Part shown: positions 10,092-18,614 of the stretch, in pieces
How positions within the stretch are numbered: the stretch's first letter is position 1
How the letters are laid out: each line of letters begins with the position of its first letter
Assembly: GCA_046590205.1 (NCBI GenBank)
Contig: JBKJTT010000043.1
Location: forward strand, 1-64,000
Direction of reading: 5' to 3'
DNA length: 64,000 nt
DNA from: DATDEW01 sp046590205
GTDB lineage: Bacteria; Bacteroidota; Ignavibacteria; Palsa-1295
Notes under the pieces: model-generated
Databases searched by the model: none
What the model saw: only the letters and a program-made list of their open reading frames with translations
What the model was told of the DNA's origin: nothing
Position numbers and translations under genes: made by a program

Positions 10092-11531
10092 ATGATTATC
10101 AAGCTAAAAATATATTTCATATTCCTCAATCTCTTTGTTGCTATAGCCCAAAGTTTTGGGCAGAGTAGACACGCTGGCGTAGATCTTGACGTAGTGAGTT
10201 TTTATCGTGATTCAGGAAAGATAAAAGTCGAAGTGTACTACTCTTTCCTACAAAAGGATATTAGGCTAACAGAGATAGAGCCAAACCGTTGGGGAGCAGA
10301 TATAAGTGCGAAAGTGAGCATCCTTCAAGGAGATAAGATTATTGCCTCACGACCTATTAGTAAACCGTTTTCTCTAAGTGGTTCAAAATCGGATATTGAT
10401 AATTCCCGAATGCAGTATATTATAGATGCAGTACCTTTTCTTATCGATAATCCGGAAAATGCACTCATACGGTTTGAAATAAATTTACAGGATAGCTCTG
10501 GGAAGACCTATACAGAGAAGTTGGAAAAAAGGATTTCAATGTCAATAAAGACTGAAAAGCCCACGTTTGGCGGGGTATTACTTGCTTCAGAGCTTGTTCA
10601 AACTGATCGCAATGAAAGTCCATTCGAGAAATCCGGATATTATTTCACTGTCAATCCATCTAATACTTTTGGAGGTGATTATGGCACACTTTGCTTATAT
10701 ACTGAACTATCGTTACCGGAGTCGCTTATGAAAAGTCATGATTCTATCACGATCCATACAAAAATTCTTGATCCAACTTCAAGAGAGTTGTTCAAAAAGA
10801 CTCAGCGTATACATGTATCTACTTTAATTACCCCATATATTGCATCTATACCTGTTGATGGACTTCCGAATGATTCATACTACCTCACTATTACAGCAGA
10901 ACAGAATGAACAAGTTATAGCAAAGGTACAGAAGGTATTTTATGTTGAGAGCGATATGATAATCTCTGAAGAAGAGCAAGGGGTAGATGCCGCACAGCTT
11001 GATGAAGACTTATTATTTCAATCATCAGATATTTCTAAGATGAGCGATAATGAACTCACCGATAAGGTAGCCCAAGCAAGCTACATACTTCCCGATGATG
11101 TTCGCAAATCATTCCAACTTACAAAAGAGCTCTCTGAAAAACAACGGATGTTTTATGGATTTTGGCGTAAGAAAGATCAGCCTCGGTCACGTCCACTTTC
11201 ATCATATAATGATTATTTTTCCAGAGTTGCTTTTGCCAATCAAAAGTATAGTTATCAAAAAACGATCGGATGGAAGTCAGATCGAGGTAGGATACATATT
11301 ATGTATGGCTCTCCCGATAGAACGATTGATGAGTTATTTTCTACACAGGCAAAGCCATACATTCAATGGCAATATATTGGTAGAGGATATCGCCTTTCCG
11401 AAGGAAGCAGAGCATACTTTTATTTCGTTGATAAAATGGGAGGAGGCAATTTTACCTTGGTTCATTCTAATGTTATGGGTGAGGTATCAAATCCAAATTG
11501 GTACTCGATGGATGCACTTCAGATTCGTTAA
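10092..11531 (+). CDS. GWxTD domain-containing exported protein
   Basis: 479 residues from ATG 10092. The frame opens at 10053, but that lies inside the terminator, so the downstream ATG is chosen; it is followed by a hydrophobic signal segment ending SFGQ. The C-terminal ~120 residues contain GWKSDRGRIHIMYGSPD, the diagnostic GWxTD-type block (here GWKSD), followed by a W-Q/Y-rich stretch. The middle looks like beta-sandwich sequence. GWxTD proteins are found mainly in FCB and Acidobacteria genomes and have no established function. It lies 12 bp upstream of a lipid A-type acyltransferase, possibly in the same transcript. Confidence 0.82.
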   Translation: MIIKLKIYFIFLNLFVAIAQSFGQSRHAGVDLDVVSFYRDSGKIKVEVYYSFLQKDIRLTEIEPNRWGADISAKVSILQGDKIIASRPISKPFSLSGSKSDIDNSRMQYIIDAVPFLIDNPENALIRFEINLQDSSGKTYTEKLEKRISMSIKTEKPTFGGVLLASELVQTDRNESPFEKSGYYFTVNPSNTFGGDYGTLCLYTELSLPESLMKSHDSITIHTKILDPTSRELFKKTQRIHVSTLITPYIASIPVDGLPNDSYYLTITAEQNEQVIAKVQKVFYVESDMIISEEEQGVDAAQLDEDLLFQSSDISKMSDNELTDKVAQASYILPDDVRKSFQLTKELSEKQRMFYGFWRKKDQPRSRPLSSYNDYFSRVAFANQKYSYQKTIGWKSDRGRIHIMYGSPDRTIDELFSTQAKPYIQWQYIGRGYRLSEGSRAYFYFVDKMGGGNFTLVHSNVMGEVSNPNWYSMDALQIR

Positions 11532-11543
11532 TTCACCATCCTG

Positions 11544-12353
11544 ATGATACGTGCATTCTTAGCAGCATTCGGATCATGTATCGCTCTTGTAGCATTATTT
11601 TTCGGCATCCGTAAAGCTGTGACCATCGATAATATCCAGCGTGCATTCCCATCTGAAAACTTATCATTCCATAAGAGTATAGCCAGAGCATCATTTCTAC
11701 ACCTTGGGCGCGTCTTTGGTGAAATGTTCTATCTTCGATTTGCATCTCAAAAGAATATCCTTGGAAGAATAGAACTAGAAAATCCTGAAATGATAACGAA
11801 TCTTTTATCTCAAAGGAAAGGTGTTGTTGCAGTATCGGCGCATTTTTCAAACTGGGAATGGATGGCAATGGGCGGCGCACCAAAATTAGGCGGTGGGTTT
11901 TACATTGTAGTGAAGAACATAGTAGGTAAATTTGCAGAACAATTTCTTCAAAGAATGAGAGTGAGAACAGGGAATATACTTATTGCATCGGGAGATGTCA
12001 GAGGTATGTTCAAAGTACTTAAAGAAGGGAAGCTCGTTGCATTATTAAGTGATCAGGCGGCACCAATGGGAAGTGTGCGAGTACCGTTCTTTGGGATTGA
12101 TACACCGACATTCGAAGGTCCTGCGCGAATGGCACTTCGTACCAGCGCCGCAATGGTTTTTGTAGTATGTCTTCCGTCTGCAAGTGGTAAGTACAAATTG
12201 ATTTTTACAGAAATCCCCTACGACGACCTTACAGACGAATCAGATGAATCTGTAAAAGAACTGACAGCTCGTCATGTACGGATACTAGAGGAGTATATTA
12301 GGCAGTGCCCATCGCTGTGGCTGTGGCAGCATAGACGTTGGAAAAATGCTTGA
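11544..12353 (+). CDS. Lipid A biosynthesis acyltransferase family protein (LpxL/HtrB-like)
   Basis: 269 residues, slightly shorter than the ~300 usual for the family. An N-terminal membrane segment precedes the acyltransferase core. The catalytic H-x4-D/E motif is present as HFSNWE about a third of the way in. Further family blocks are LLSDQAAPMGSVRVPFFG and an RMALRTSAAMVFV segment. The end, SLWLWQHRRWK, matches the usual PEQYLWLHRRWK-type terminus. The family transfers secondary acyl chains onto lipid A precursors at the inner membrane. The stop overlaps the next gene by 8 bp, so the two are translationally coupled. The exact acceptor cannot be read from sequence. Confidence 0.9.
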   Translation: MIRAFLAAFGSCIALVALFFGIRKAVTIDNIQRAFPSENLSFHKSIARASFLHLGRVFGEMFYLRFASQKNILGRIELENPEMITNLLSQRKGVVAVSAHFSNWEWMAMGGAPKLGGGFYIVVKNIVGKFAEQFLQRMRVRTGNILIASGDVRGMFKVLKEGKLVALLSDQAAPMGSVRVPFFGIDTPTFEGPARMALRTSAAMVFVVCLPSASGKYKLIFTEIPYDDLTDESDESVKELTARHVRILEEYIRQCPSLWLWQHRRWKNA

Positions 12354-13368
12354 CGTCAAGAAGATACTCATTATCGAGACAGCATTCATTGGTGATGCTG
12401 TGCTCTCGCTTGCACTTGCCGAAGAGATAAAACGGCTTCGTCCTGCCGTAGAGATACACTACCTTGTAGCGCCTGCGTCGGCATCAATCATGTCTCATGC
12501 ACCGTCAGTTGCTCGTGTTCACAGTTTTGATAAAAGGGGAGAGGATACTGGTGAAGCAGGTATTCATAAAGTTGCTGATTTCTTAAACATAGAGAACTTC
12601 GACGCAGTTTTTTCTCTACACGAATCTCACCGGACAGCAAAGCTTATAGCACTGCTCAATGCACAATACAAGATAGGGGCTGCTTCAGCAAAGGCACTTC
12701 TGCTAAGTTTGACTCATACCTATCAGATATCAACATCCGGTAGGCGAACTGAGAGAATTATTGAATTTGCCAGATTCTTCTCTGAAGAGATAAATACATC
12801 TACATTGCCAAAACTTCAGTTTGATTCTGTCAATGTACCTAATGATATTCTTGGATTGGAGAATATTGTAGTAATAGCCCCAGGAAGTGCATGGAAGACA
12901 AAAAAATGGCATGCTGATAGGTTTATTGAGGTAGGACAAAATCTTGTTAGGTTGGGTATTACTGTCGTTATTATAGGTGGGGAAGGCGATATAGCAGAAG
13001 CCACATATATTGCGAATGCTATTGGTTCAGGTGTATTTAATTATGCCGGTGCTGTGACTTTGCCTATAGCAGGAGCGATAGTCTCGCGGGCAAAGTTAGT
13101 TATTGGTAATGACAGTGCGCCTATTCATATTGCCACTGCTTGCGGAGTTAGGACTGTGGAGATTATGGGACCTACGGTTCAGAGTTTCGGCTTTGTACCA
13201 CCACCTCAACTTGGTACTGTCGTCGAGCAGAAGGGATTATGGTGCCGACCATGCAACACGCATGGGGGAGATACCTGCCCAATATATACACATGAATGCA
13301 TGAGTGGTATCTCGAGTGAGAGAGTAATTACGGTCGCAAAACAGTTATTAAATAATGCAGCTTCTTAG
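12346..13368 (+). CDS. Glycosyltransferase family 9 (heptosyltransferase-like)
   Basis: 340 residues, the usual length. The N-terminus KILIIETAFIGDAVLSLALA is the GT9 signature fold start. The C-terminal half has VVIAPGSAWKTKKWH, then a second Rossmann domain with LVIGNDSAPIHIATACGV, the conserved nucleotide-sugar binding block. A Cys cluster (WCRPC...TCP...HECM) near the end is common in this family. Known members add heptose or related sugars to the inner core of lipopolysaccharide on the cytoplasmic face. It overlaps the acyltransferase gene by 8 bp, which supports an envelope glycolipid role. The donor sugar is not determinable here. Confidence 0.9.
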   Translation: MLDVKKILIIETAFIGDAVLSLALAEEIKRLRPAVEIHYLVAPASASIMSHAPSVARVHSFDKRGEDTGEAGIHKVADFLNIENFDAVFSLHESHRTAKLIALLNAQYKIGAASAKALLLSLTHTYQISTSGRRTERIIEFARFFSEEINTSTLPKLQFDSVNVPNDILGLENIVVIAPGSAWKTKKWHADRFIEVGQNLVRLGITVVIIGGEGDIAEATYIANAIGSGVFNYAGAVTLPIAGAIVSRAKLVIGNDSAPIHIATACGVRTVEIMGPTVQSFGFVPPPQLGTVVEQKGLWCRPCNTHGGDTCPIYTHECMSGISSERVITVAKQLLNNAAS

Positions 13369-13583
13369 AAGGATAATCTTGATATTTATCTTGGCATCTA
13401 TCGAACCGAGCGTGAGACTTACCATCGGCTCGACCTCTCCTGCTATTTCCTTCGTTTCAAACTACAGTTTTTATGACAAACGATTCCGGAAACGAGCATT
13501 GCTGAGACGCAAACCTTACAGCATTTACTTTAACTGACTTATTAACTCTATCTATTAACAATATATTTATTATATAGTTATAA
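13369..13583 (+). other. 215-bp non-coding stretch upstream of the mntH-like unit
   Basis: A 60-codon frame (13355-13537) overlaps the end of the GT9 gene and begins with a hydrophobic segment, but its low-complexity tail and lack of an SD give no reason to believe in it. A 5-bp inverted repeat (CGAGC/GCTCG) lies near 13397-13421. The last 60 bases are very A/T-rich and hold three spaced TTAAC direct repeats (separate entry). I see no manganese-riboswitch consensus. This is the likely promoter region for the small ORF and the metal transporter. Confidence 0.4.
13530..13560 (+). promoter_or_regulatory. Three phased TTAAC direct repeats, possible operator
   Basis: TTAACT at 13530, TTAACT at 13542 and TTAACA at 13555 are spaced 12 and 13 bp apart, followed by an A/T-rich run up to the ATG at 13584. 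Regular spacing of a little over one helical turn is typical of protein-binding sites. The downstream Nramp transporter makes a metal-responsive regulator conceivable, but this is inference. Confidence 0.3.
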
Positions 13584-13823
13584 ATGTTATATACAGCGCT
13601 TATAGAAGATGAGGTGTTTAAGTTGGGTGTTTCTAAGGGGTCAGCATCGGCAGCGCAGACCATCTTGACGGATACACTTTTAGAACTCAACTCTTTGGCT
13701 ATTTTTTACCAAAAGCCATCGAGCAAATCTATCACCCCGAAAGAAATTGAATCCATCCGTGCAAATATAGAGTTAGTAAAGGAGCTATTACAGAAGTTAT
13801 TGAATGGGAATATTCACCACTAA
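13584..13823 (+). CDS. Small hypothetical protein overlapping the mntH-like start
   Basis: 79 residues from ATG 13584 to a stop 20 bp inside the next gene. Composition is that of a soluble, mostly helical protein (segments TDTLLELNSLAIFY and IESIRANIELVKELLQKLL could form two amphipathic helices). The end-overlap with the next ATG at 13804 suggests translational coupling. I do not recognise a family, and there are no Cys or His clusters for metal binding apart from two terminal His. It could be a chance frame, but its codon texture and position favour a real gene. Confidence 0.5.
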   Translation: MLYTALIEDEVFKLGVSKGSASAAQTILTDTLLELNSLAIFYQKPSSKSITPKEIESIRANIELVKELLQKLLNGNIHH

Positions 13824-15717
13824 AGCGGCACCAACTGTTTCCCTCTCCGAAGTGCACGGTTCGGTTGCTGTGCCGACTGCTGCATCAAATGTAAAGTTCT
13901 GGAAACGTCTGTTTGCATTTGGAGGACCTGCCTACCTCGTGAGTGTAGGATACATGGACCCGGGTAATTGGGCAACAGACCTTCAGGCAGGCGCATCGTT
14001 CGGTTATGCGCTGATATGGGTACTTGTCATGTCAAACATGATGGCACTCCTGCTCCAAACGCTTTCTGCTCGGCTTGGGATAGTAGCTGGGCGAGACCTT
14101 GCACAAGCGTGTCGTGATTTCTATCCTAAGCCGGTCGCTCTTGCCTTGTGGGTTCTCTGTGAGATAGCTATCATCGCCTGTGACCTTGCCGAGGTACTCG
14201 GTACTGCATTAGGTATTTACCTACTTTTCGGAATTCCGCTTGGCTGGGGTGTGTTAATCACTGCTCTCGATGTCTTTGTCCTGCTGACGCTTCAACGATT
14301 TGGCATGAAGAAGTTGGAGATGTTCATTATCTCGCTTGTTGTGCTTGTAGGTGGCTGTTTTCTTGTCGAGATGTTCCTTGCACAGCCCTCTGTACCTGAT
14401 ATGGCTTTGGGACTTATACCAAGTCTTCCGATGGATGCCCTGTATGTTGCTATTGGTATCATTGGTGCTACGGTCATGCCGCATAATTTGTATTTACACT
14501 CTGCCCTTGTACAAACACGACAATTCGAGCAGACTACAATTGGCAAGAAGCTGGCATGCAAGTTTAATTTTATTGATTCCTTCATTGCGCTTAACGGTGC
14601 ATTCTTTATTAATGCTGCAATCTTGATATTAGCAAGTGCTGTATTTTTTACTCGTGGAGTGCAGGTTACAGAGATTGAGCAAGCACATGAGCTTCTTACG
14701 CCGCTACTGGGGACGACGATGGCAGGGGTACTATTTGCTGTCGCACTCCTTGCAAGTGGGCAGTCATCAACGATCACAGGTACTCTTGCAGGACAGATTG
14801 TTATGGAAGGGTTTATTAAGATTCGTCTTAGACCAGCTATCAGGAGAATGATAACCCGCTCTCTTGCTATCATCCCGGCGTCAATTGTTATTTGGACGTT
14901 CGGGGCATCATCAACAATCGATCTATTGATACTTAGTCAAGTGATATTGAGTATGCAGCTTTCTTTTGCGATTATACCGCTTATCCACTTTACAAGTGAT
15001 AAAAAGATAATGGGTGAGTTTGCAAATAAGCTATGGGTGAAGATAGGGGCATGGCTTACAGCAGCGATTGTTCTCTCGCTTAACCTTAAGCTACTCTTTG
15101 ATAAAGAACTTGAAGCATTATCCGGCACGGGAACGATGCAAACTATCGGATATACTGCACTACCGTTTTTAATCGGACTTATTTTCTTATTATTCTATAT
15201 TCTTCTAAAGCCATTTATTTCAAAGAGCAGCTTTACGAGAAACCTTGAAACAGTCGCACCGAGTTACCCTAAAGTCGAAGGGGTTATTTCATCGGATGCA
15301 ACAATAAAATATGCTCGCATTGGTATCGCTATTGAAGGATCTAAAAAAGATAAAGAACTTATTGAAAAGGCATTTACCTTTGCTGATACAAATGCGGAGT
15401 TGATATTAATACATGTTATCAGTACTGCTTCGGGTTTCTTCAACAAAGAGCAATCGCTTGACTCGGACTCGCGCGCAGGTGAGGTGTATCTTGACGAACT
15501 ATGCCAGACTATTCAGGCCCCAGAACATGTCAAGGTCAGAGCTGTCATAGGGTATGGTTCTGCACCAGTTGAACTCATTCGAATAGCACAAGAGACAAAT
15601 ATCGGTATTCTTGTGATGGGTTCACATGGGCACCGAGGACTATCTGATGTTCTCTATGGAACGACCGTTTCACCCGTTCGCCATGCCCTCAACATCCCAA
15701 TTTTTATTGTTCAATGA
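13804..15717 (+). CDS. mntH: Nramp family divalent metal transporter fused to a universal stress protein domain
   Basis: 637 residues, ~200 longer than a plain MntH. Residues ~30-490 form the Nramp permease with about 11 membrane helices. The metal-site motif of helix 1 is present (DPGNWATD, D52 and N55), as is that of helix 6 (GATVMPHNLYLHS, A222 and M225), so Mn2+/Fe2+ proton symport is expected. Residues ~500-637 are a UspA domain: it starts YARIGIAIEGS and ends with GSHGHRGLSDVLYGTTVSPV, the G-x2-G-x9-G(S/T) ATP-binding loop. The Usp part is cytoplasmic and may sense ATP or stress to tune transport (inference). Its stop overlaps the adenosyltransferase start by 4 bp (ATGA), so the genes are coupled. 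Start ATG 13804 is chosen because it directly precedes the family's cytoplasmic N-tail. Confidence 0.92.
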   Translation: MGIFTTKAAPTVSLSEVHGSVAVPTAASNVKFWKRLFAFGGPAYLVSVGYMDPGNWATDLQAGASFGYALIWVLVMSNMMALLLQTLSARLGIVAGRDLAQACRDFYPKPVALALWVLCEIAIIACDLAEVLGTALGIYLLFGIPLGWGVLITALDVFVLLTLQRFGMKKLEMFIISLVVLVGGCFLVEMFLAQPSVPDMALGLIPSLPMDALYVAIGIIGATVMPHNLYLHSALVQTRQFEQTTIGKKLACKFNFIDSFIALNGAFFINAAILILASAVFFTRGVQVTEIEQAHELLTPLLGTTMAGVLFAVALLASGQSSTITGTLAGQIVMEGFIKIRLRPAIRRMITRSLAIIPASIVIWTFGASSTIDLLILSQVILSMQLSFAIIPLIHFTSDKKIMGEFANKLWVKIGAWLTAAIVLSLNLKLLFDKELEALSGTGTMQTIGYTALPFLIGLIFLLFYILLKPFISKSSFTRNLETVAPSYPKVEGVISSDATIKYARIGIAIEGSKKDKELIEKAFTFADTNAELILIHVISTASGFFNKEQSLDSDSRAGEVYLDELCQTIQAPEHVKVRAVIGYGSAPVELIRIAQETNIGILVMGSHGHRGLSDVLYGTTVSPVRHALNIPIFIVQ

Positions 15718-16271
15718 AGATATATACAAAAACAGGTGATGACGGAACAACATCGCTATTCGGTGTAGGACGAGTCCAAAAACACTCTGCACGAATAGAG
15801 GCATACGGCAATGTTGACGAAACAAATGCCCTCATTGGTCTTTGCAGAGAACAAGAGGGAGCAGATACGTTTAAAGAAGAGCTAATACGTATTCAGCAAT
15901 TACTCTTTGTCTTGGGTGCTGATCTTGCAACTCCGCTTTCGGTAGAAGTCACATACAACATACCTCGGATTGATGAACATGATGTAACTTGGTTGGAGAA
16001 GCTTATCGATAAGCATGATAGTCAGCTTCCCGAACTTCGCAGCTTTATTCTTGCCGGAGGCTCACCACTTGCCTGCTTTTTTCATCAGGTAAGAACTGTC
16101 TCTCGTCGGGCTGAACGTTCAATGGTACTTCTTGCCGGGAGCGAGGAGATTACACCGCATGACATCCCGTTCATCAATCGTCTATCTGATCTATTCTTTG
16201 TGTATGCCCGTCGCGCCAACCAGATACTCGGTGTAGCTGATACGGAGTGGGATGGCAAAAAGCCGTTATGA
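15714..16271 (+). CDS. pduO: Cob(I)yrinic acid a,c-diamide adenosyltransferase, PduO type
   Basis: 185 residues, the normal length for the PduO class. The N-terminus MKIYTKTGDDGTTSLFG is the ATP-binding P-loop-like signature of PduO-type ATP:corrinoid adenosyltransferases. Later YGNVDETNALIGLCRE and SRRAERSM (Arg and Glu of the active site) are present. It transfers the adenosyl group from ATP to Co(I) corrinoids, making coenzyme B12 in the cytosol. No cobalamin riboswitch or other B12 genes are visible, so it probably serves salvage or a B12-dependent mutase elsewhere. It overlaps mntH by 4 bp and overlaps the convergent ABC permease by 6 bp at its stop. Confidence 0.93.
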   Translation: MKIYTKTGDDGTTSLFGVGRVQKHSARIEAYGNVDETNALIGLCREQEGADTFKEELIRIQQLLFVLGADLATPLSVEVTYNIPRIDEHDVTWLEKLIDKHDSQLPELRSFILAGGSPLACFFHQVRTVSRRAERSMVLLAGSEEITPHDIPFINRLSDLFFVYARRANQILGVADTEWDGKKPL

Positions 16272-17552
16272 GTATTTAAGCCATTTCAACACTTCTTTTA
16301 TCGTATATTTTTTACCGTACATGAGTATTCCGACTCGGTATATTTTTGCCGCAAATGTTATTAGGAAGAAGAATGTCGCTCCCATTAAGACAAATGAGAG
16401 ACCTATCTGCCATAGAGGTGGTGTCTCACTAAATATTCTTCCAGTCATTAATATAGGCGAGAAGAAGGGAATGAGGGAGAGTATTACGCTTGAAGTAGAT
16501 GAAGGTGATTCAATTACAGGTGATAATGCGAGAATCGACATCACGACAATAATCGTGATTGGCATTGCAATTGACTGTGCATCGCTTGCTTGTTCAACCG
16601 TTGCCCCTGCGGCTGCATAAAGTGTTGAATAGATAAAGAACCCACCAAGAAAGTAAAAAACAAAATAGACAAAGTTGATTGGCGAGAATGCAGAGAGTGC
16701 ACCCATTTGAGAAAAGATCATTGGCAGCGCACCGAAACTTACGACTCCCATCATCAATGCCCATGCGGCTACTTGCAGCAATGCTGCCAGCCCGATGCCG
16801 AGGATTTTACCCAGCAAAAGATCACGAGGTTTAACGGATGCCGCAAGTATCTCGATGATGCGCGAGCTTTTCTCTTCGATTACGCTCTGCATGATGATTG
16901 AACCGTAGATAAGAAGCGTAACATAAAGAAGCATACCTGACATATACCCAGCAATATAGCTAAAGCCGTCATCTTTCGCTTCTTCGGAAACAGTTACTTT
17001 CACTACGTCAATATCTGTATTCTCAGATACGTTTGATACAAGTTTCGGATCAATCCCTTTTTCTTGAAGTCGAAGCTGGATGAGAATGTCCTCATATCGT
17101 TTTGAGACAACTCGCCCAATAGAGAAGTCTGTGGTATTGCGTAGCTTTAATGATGGCTTTGCTGCAAGATTTGTAATAATATCTTTTGGTATGACGAATA
17201 CACCCTCCACTTTTTTTGCGACGATCTGCTTTTTCGCAGAATCAGTCAGTGCCTCTGTACTACCTTGAATGTCCATCAAGGAGAAGATAATATCCTTCTG
17301 AAAATTCTTCGAGAACGAAGTGTTGGCAGTGTCCTTATTAGTCTCAATGAGCTTCGGCGCGATAAGCCCGGTTTCATCTATGACATAGATGTGCTTCTTT
17401 TCATCGCTATTGAGCGTAGCGATAAACATTGGTATCAGTGCCGTTGAAGCCAAAAGTAGCGGCGCAAGCAGTGTTAGTATGAGATACCCCTTGGAGCGTA
17501 CCTTCTGAAGGAACTCATGCTTGAAAACGATATAAATCTTGCTTTGTGACAT
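16266..17552 (-). CDS. ABC-2 type transporter permease, NatB-like
   Basis: 428 residues. One membrane helix at ~20-40, then a long extracytoplasmic domain (~45-200) and a cluster of five or six helices at ~205-410. This is the architecture of NatB/ABC-2 exporters, with EEKSSRIIEILAASVKPRDLLLGK as the conserved coupling-helix block. An excellent ribosome site (TAAGGAG) lies just upstream of the ATG. It follows the ATPase gene by 9 bp, forming a two-gene exporter. NatAB exports sodium in Bacillus, but the family also exports peptides and other compounds, so the substrate is open. Confidence 0.88.
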   Translation of the reverse strand: MSQSKIYIVFKHEFLQKVRSKGYLILTLLAPLLLASTALIPMFIATLNSDEKKHIYVIDETGLIAPKLIETNKDTANTSFSKNFQKDIIFSLMDIQGSTEALTDSAKKQIVAKKVEGVFVIPKDIITNLAAKPSLKLRNTTDFSIGRVVSKRYEDILIQLRLQEKGIDPKLVSNVSENTDIDVVKVTVSEEAKDDGFSYIAGYMSGMLLYVTLLIYGSIIMQSVIEEKSSRIIEILAASVKPRDLLLGKILGIGLAALLQVAAWALMMGVVSFGALPMIFSQMGALSAFSPINFVYFVFYFLGGFFIYSTLYAAAGATVEQASDAQSIAMPITIIVVMSILALSPVIESPSSTSSVILSLIPFFSPILMTGRIFSETPPLWQIGLSFVLMGATFFFLITFAAKIYRVGILMYGKKYTIKEVLKWLKYS

Positions 17553-17561
17553 TGTTGCTCC

Positions 17562-18464
17562 TTAGTGTTGTTTGACTGCTTCGAGGAATATCTCTTTGAG
17601 TGGTGGCTCGATACGCTCCCACCGCGTTATCTCGGCATGCTCGGCAAGCGCACGGAGTACATCGTTATTCTTGGAGTCATCGAATAGCTCAAAGAGTAAT
17701 TCGTTATTATGCTTTTCGGCGATACGAATAGGGAATGAAGCGAGTGCAGATTCAGAAGGTAAAGTACCAGAGAAGTTGACTTTGATAAAATTCTTGCCGT
17801 AGCGTTTCTTTACATCCCGAAGCGTACCGCTCAAGACTATCTTACCTTGATGTATCATAGCAATATCGTCACAGAGTTGTTCGACCTGTTCCATTCGGTG
17901 AGAAGAAAGCAGGATTGTCCGTCCCTTCTTTTTTTCCTCCATGATAATATCGTTGATGATTTCTGCATTGATTGGGTCGAGACCTGAAACCGGTTCATCG
18001 AGAATAAGAATTTCCGGCTCATGGAGGAGGGTAACGATGAACTGCAGCTTCTGCTGCATGCCCTTTGAAAGCTCATTCGTCTTCTTTTTTGTCCAGGAAG
18101 TTATCTCAAAGCGTTCCAGCCAGTAGTTGATGTTCTTTTTTAGAGTTGCTTTGTCCAACCCCTTCAATGCACCTAAATACTCTAATTGTGCAGTAACGGT
18201 CAGTTTCCTGTATAACCCTCGCTCTTCGGGCATATACCCGATGGTGTCTTGGTGTTTGGCTGCCTGGGCTTCTCCGAGAATGGTGATTGTACCTGAATCA
18301 GGCATAGTGATTCCGTTGAGCATGCGGATAGTCGTTGTCTTCCCGGCGCCATTTGGTCCCAAAAGGCCAAAAATAGACCCTTTAGGCACGGAAAAGGAGA
18401 CATTATCGACCGCCTTGACCGTCCCATAAGTTTTTGAAACAGAATCCAGTGTGATTGCAGACAT
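17562..18464 (-). CDS. ABC transporter ATP-binding protein, NatA-like
   Basis: 300 residues. The first ~220 are the ATPase: Walker A GPNGAGKTTT, a Q-loop region GYMPEERGLYRKLTV, the ABC signature variant LSKGMQQKL, Walker B ILILDEPVSGLDP and switch His SSHRMEQVE. The last ~80 residues form the DUF4162-type C-terminal domain typical of NatA-like subunits. It energises the permease encoded 9 bp downstream. Its start is divergent from the large T9SS cargo gene across a 150-bp gap that must hold both promoters. Confidence 0.92.
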   Translation of the reverse strand: MSAITLDSVSKTYGTVKAVDNVSFSVPKGSIFGLLGPNGAGKTTTIRMLNGITMPDSGTITILGEAQAAKHQDTIGYMPEERGLYRKLTVTAQLEYLGALKGLDKATLKKNINYWLERFEITSWTKKKTNELSKGMQQKLQFIVTLLHEPEILILDEPVSGLDPINAEIINDIIMEEKKKGRTILLSSHRMEQVEQLCDDIAMIHQGKIVLSGTLRDVKKRYGKNFIKVNFSGTLPSESALASFPIRIAEKHNNELLFELFDDSKNNDVLRALAEHAEITRWERIEPPLKEIFLEAVKQH

Positions 18465-18614
18465 TCGTTGGATAAGATAGAAATTTTGACAAAAATACGA
18501 CTTTGCATTGAGTAGGTTACAAATGCAAGAATCTTGATAATTTATGACTCAAATATTTGGAAATTGGCTTTTTTTTACGTATATTGCAGTGTCCTTAATG
18601 TGGGAGAAGTGTTG

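Noticed and set aside
13369..13583. Possible manganese riboswitch upstream of the Nramp gene
   Set aside because: No conserved loop sequences or paired helices of the yybP-ykoY type could be traced.
14292..14873. 193-codon minus-strand frame
   Set aside because: Antisense to the membrane part of the Nramp transporter; a shadow frame with no recognisable features.
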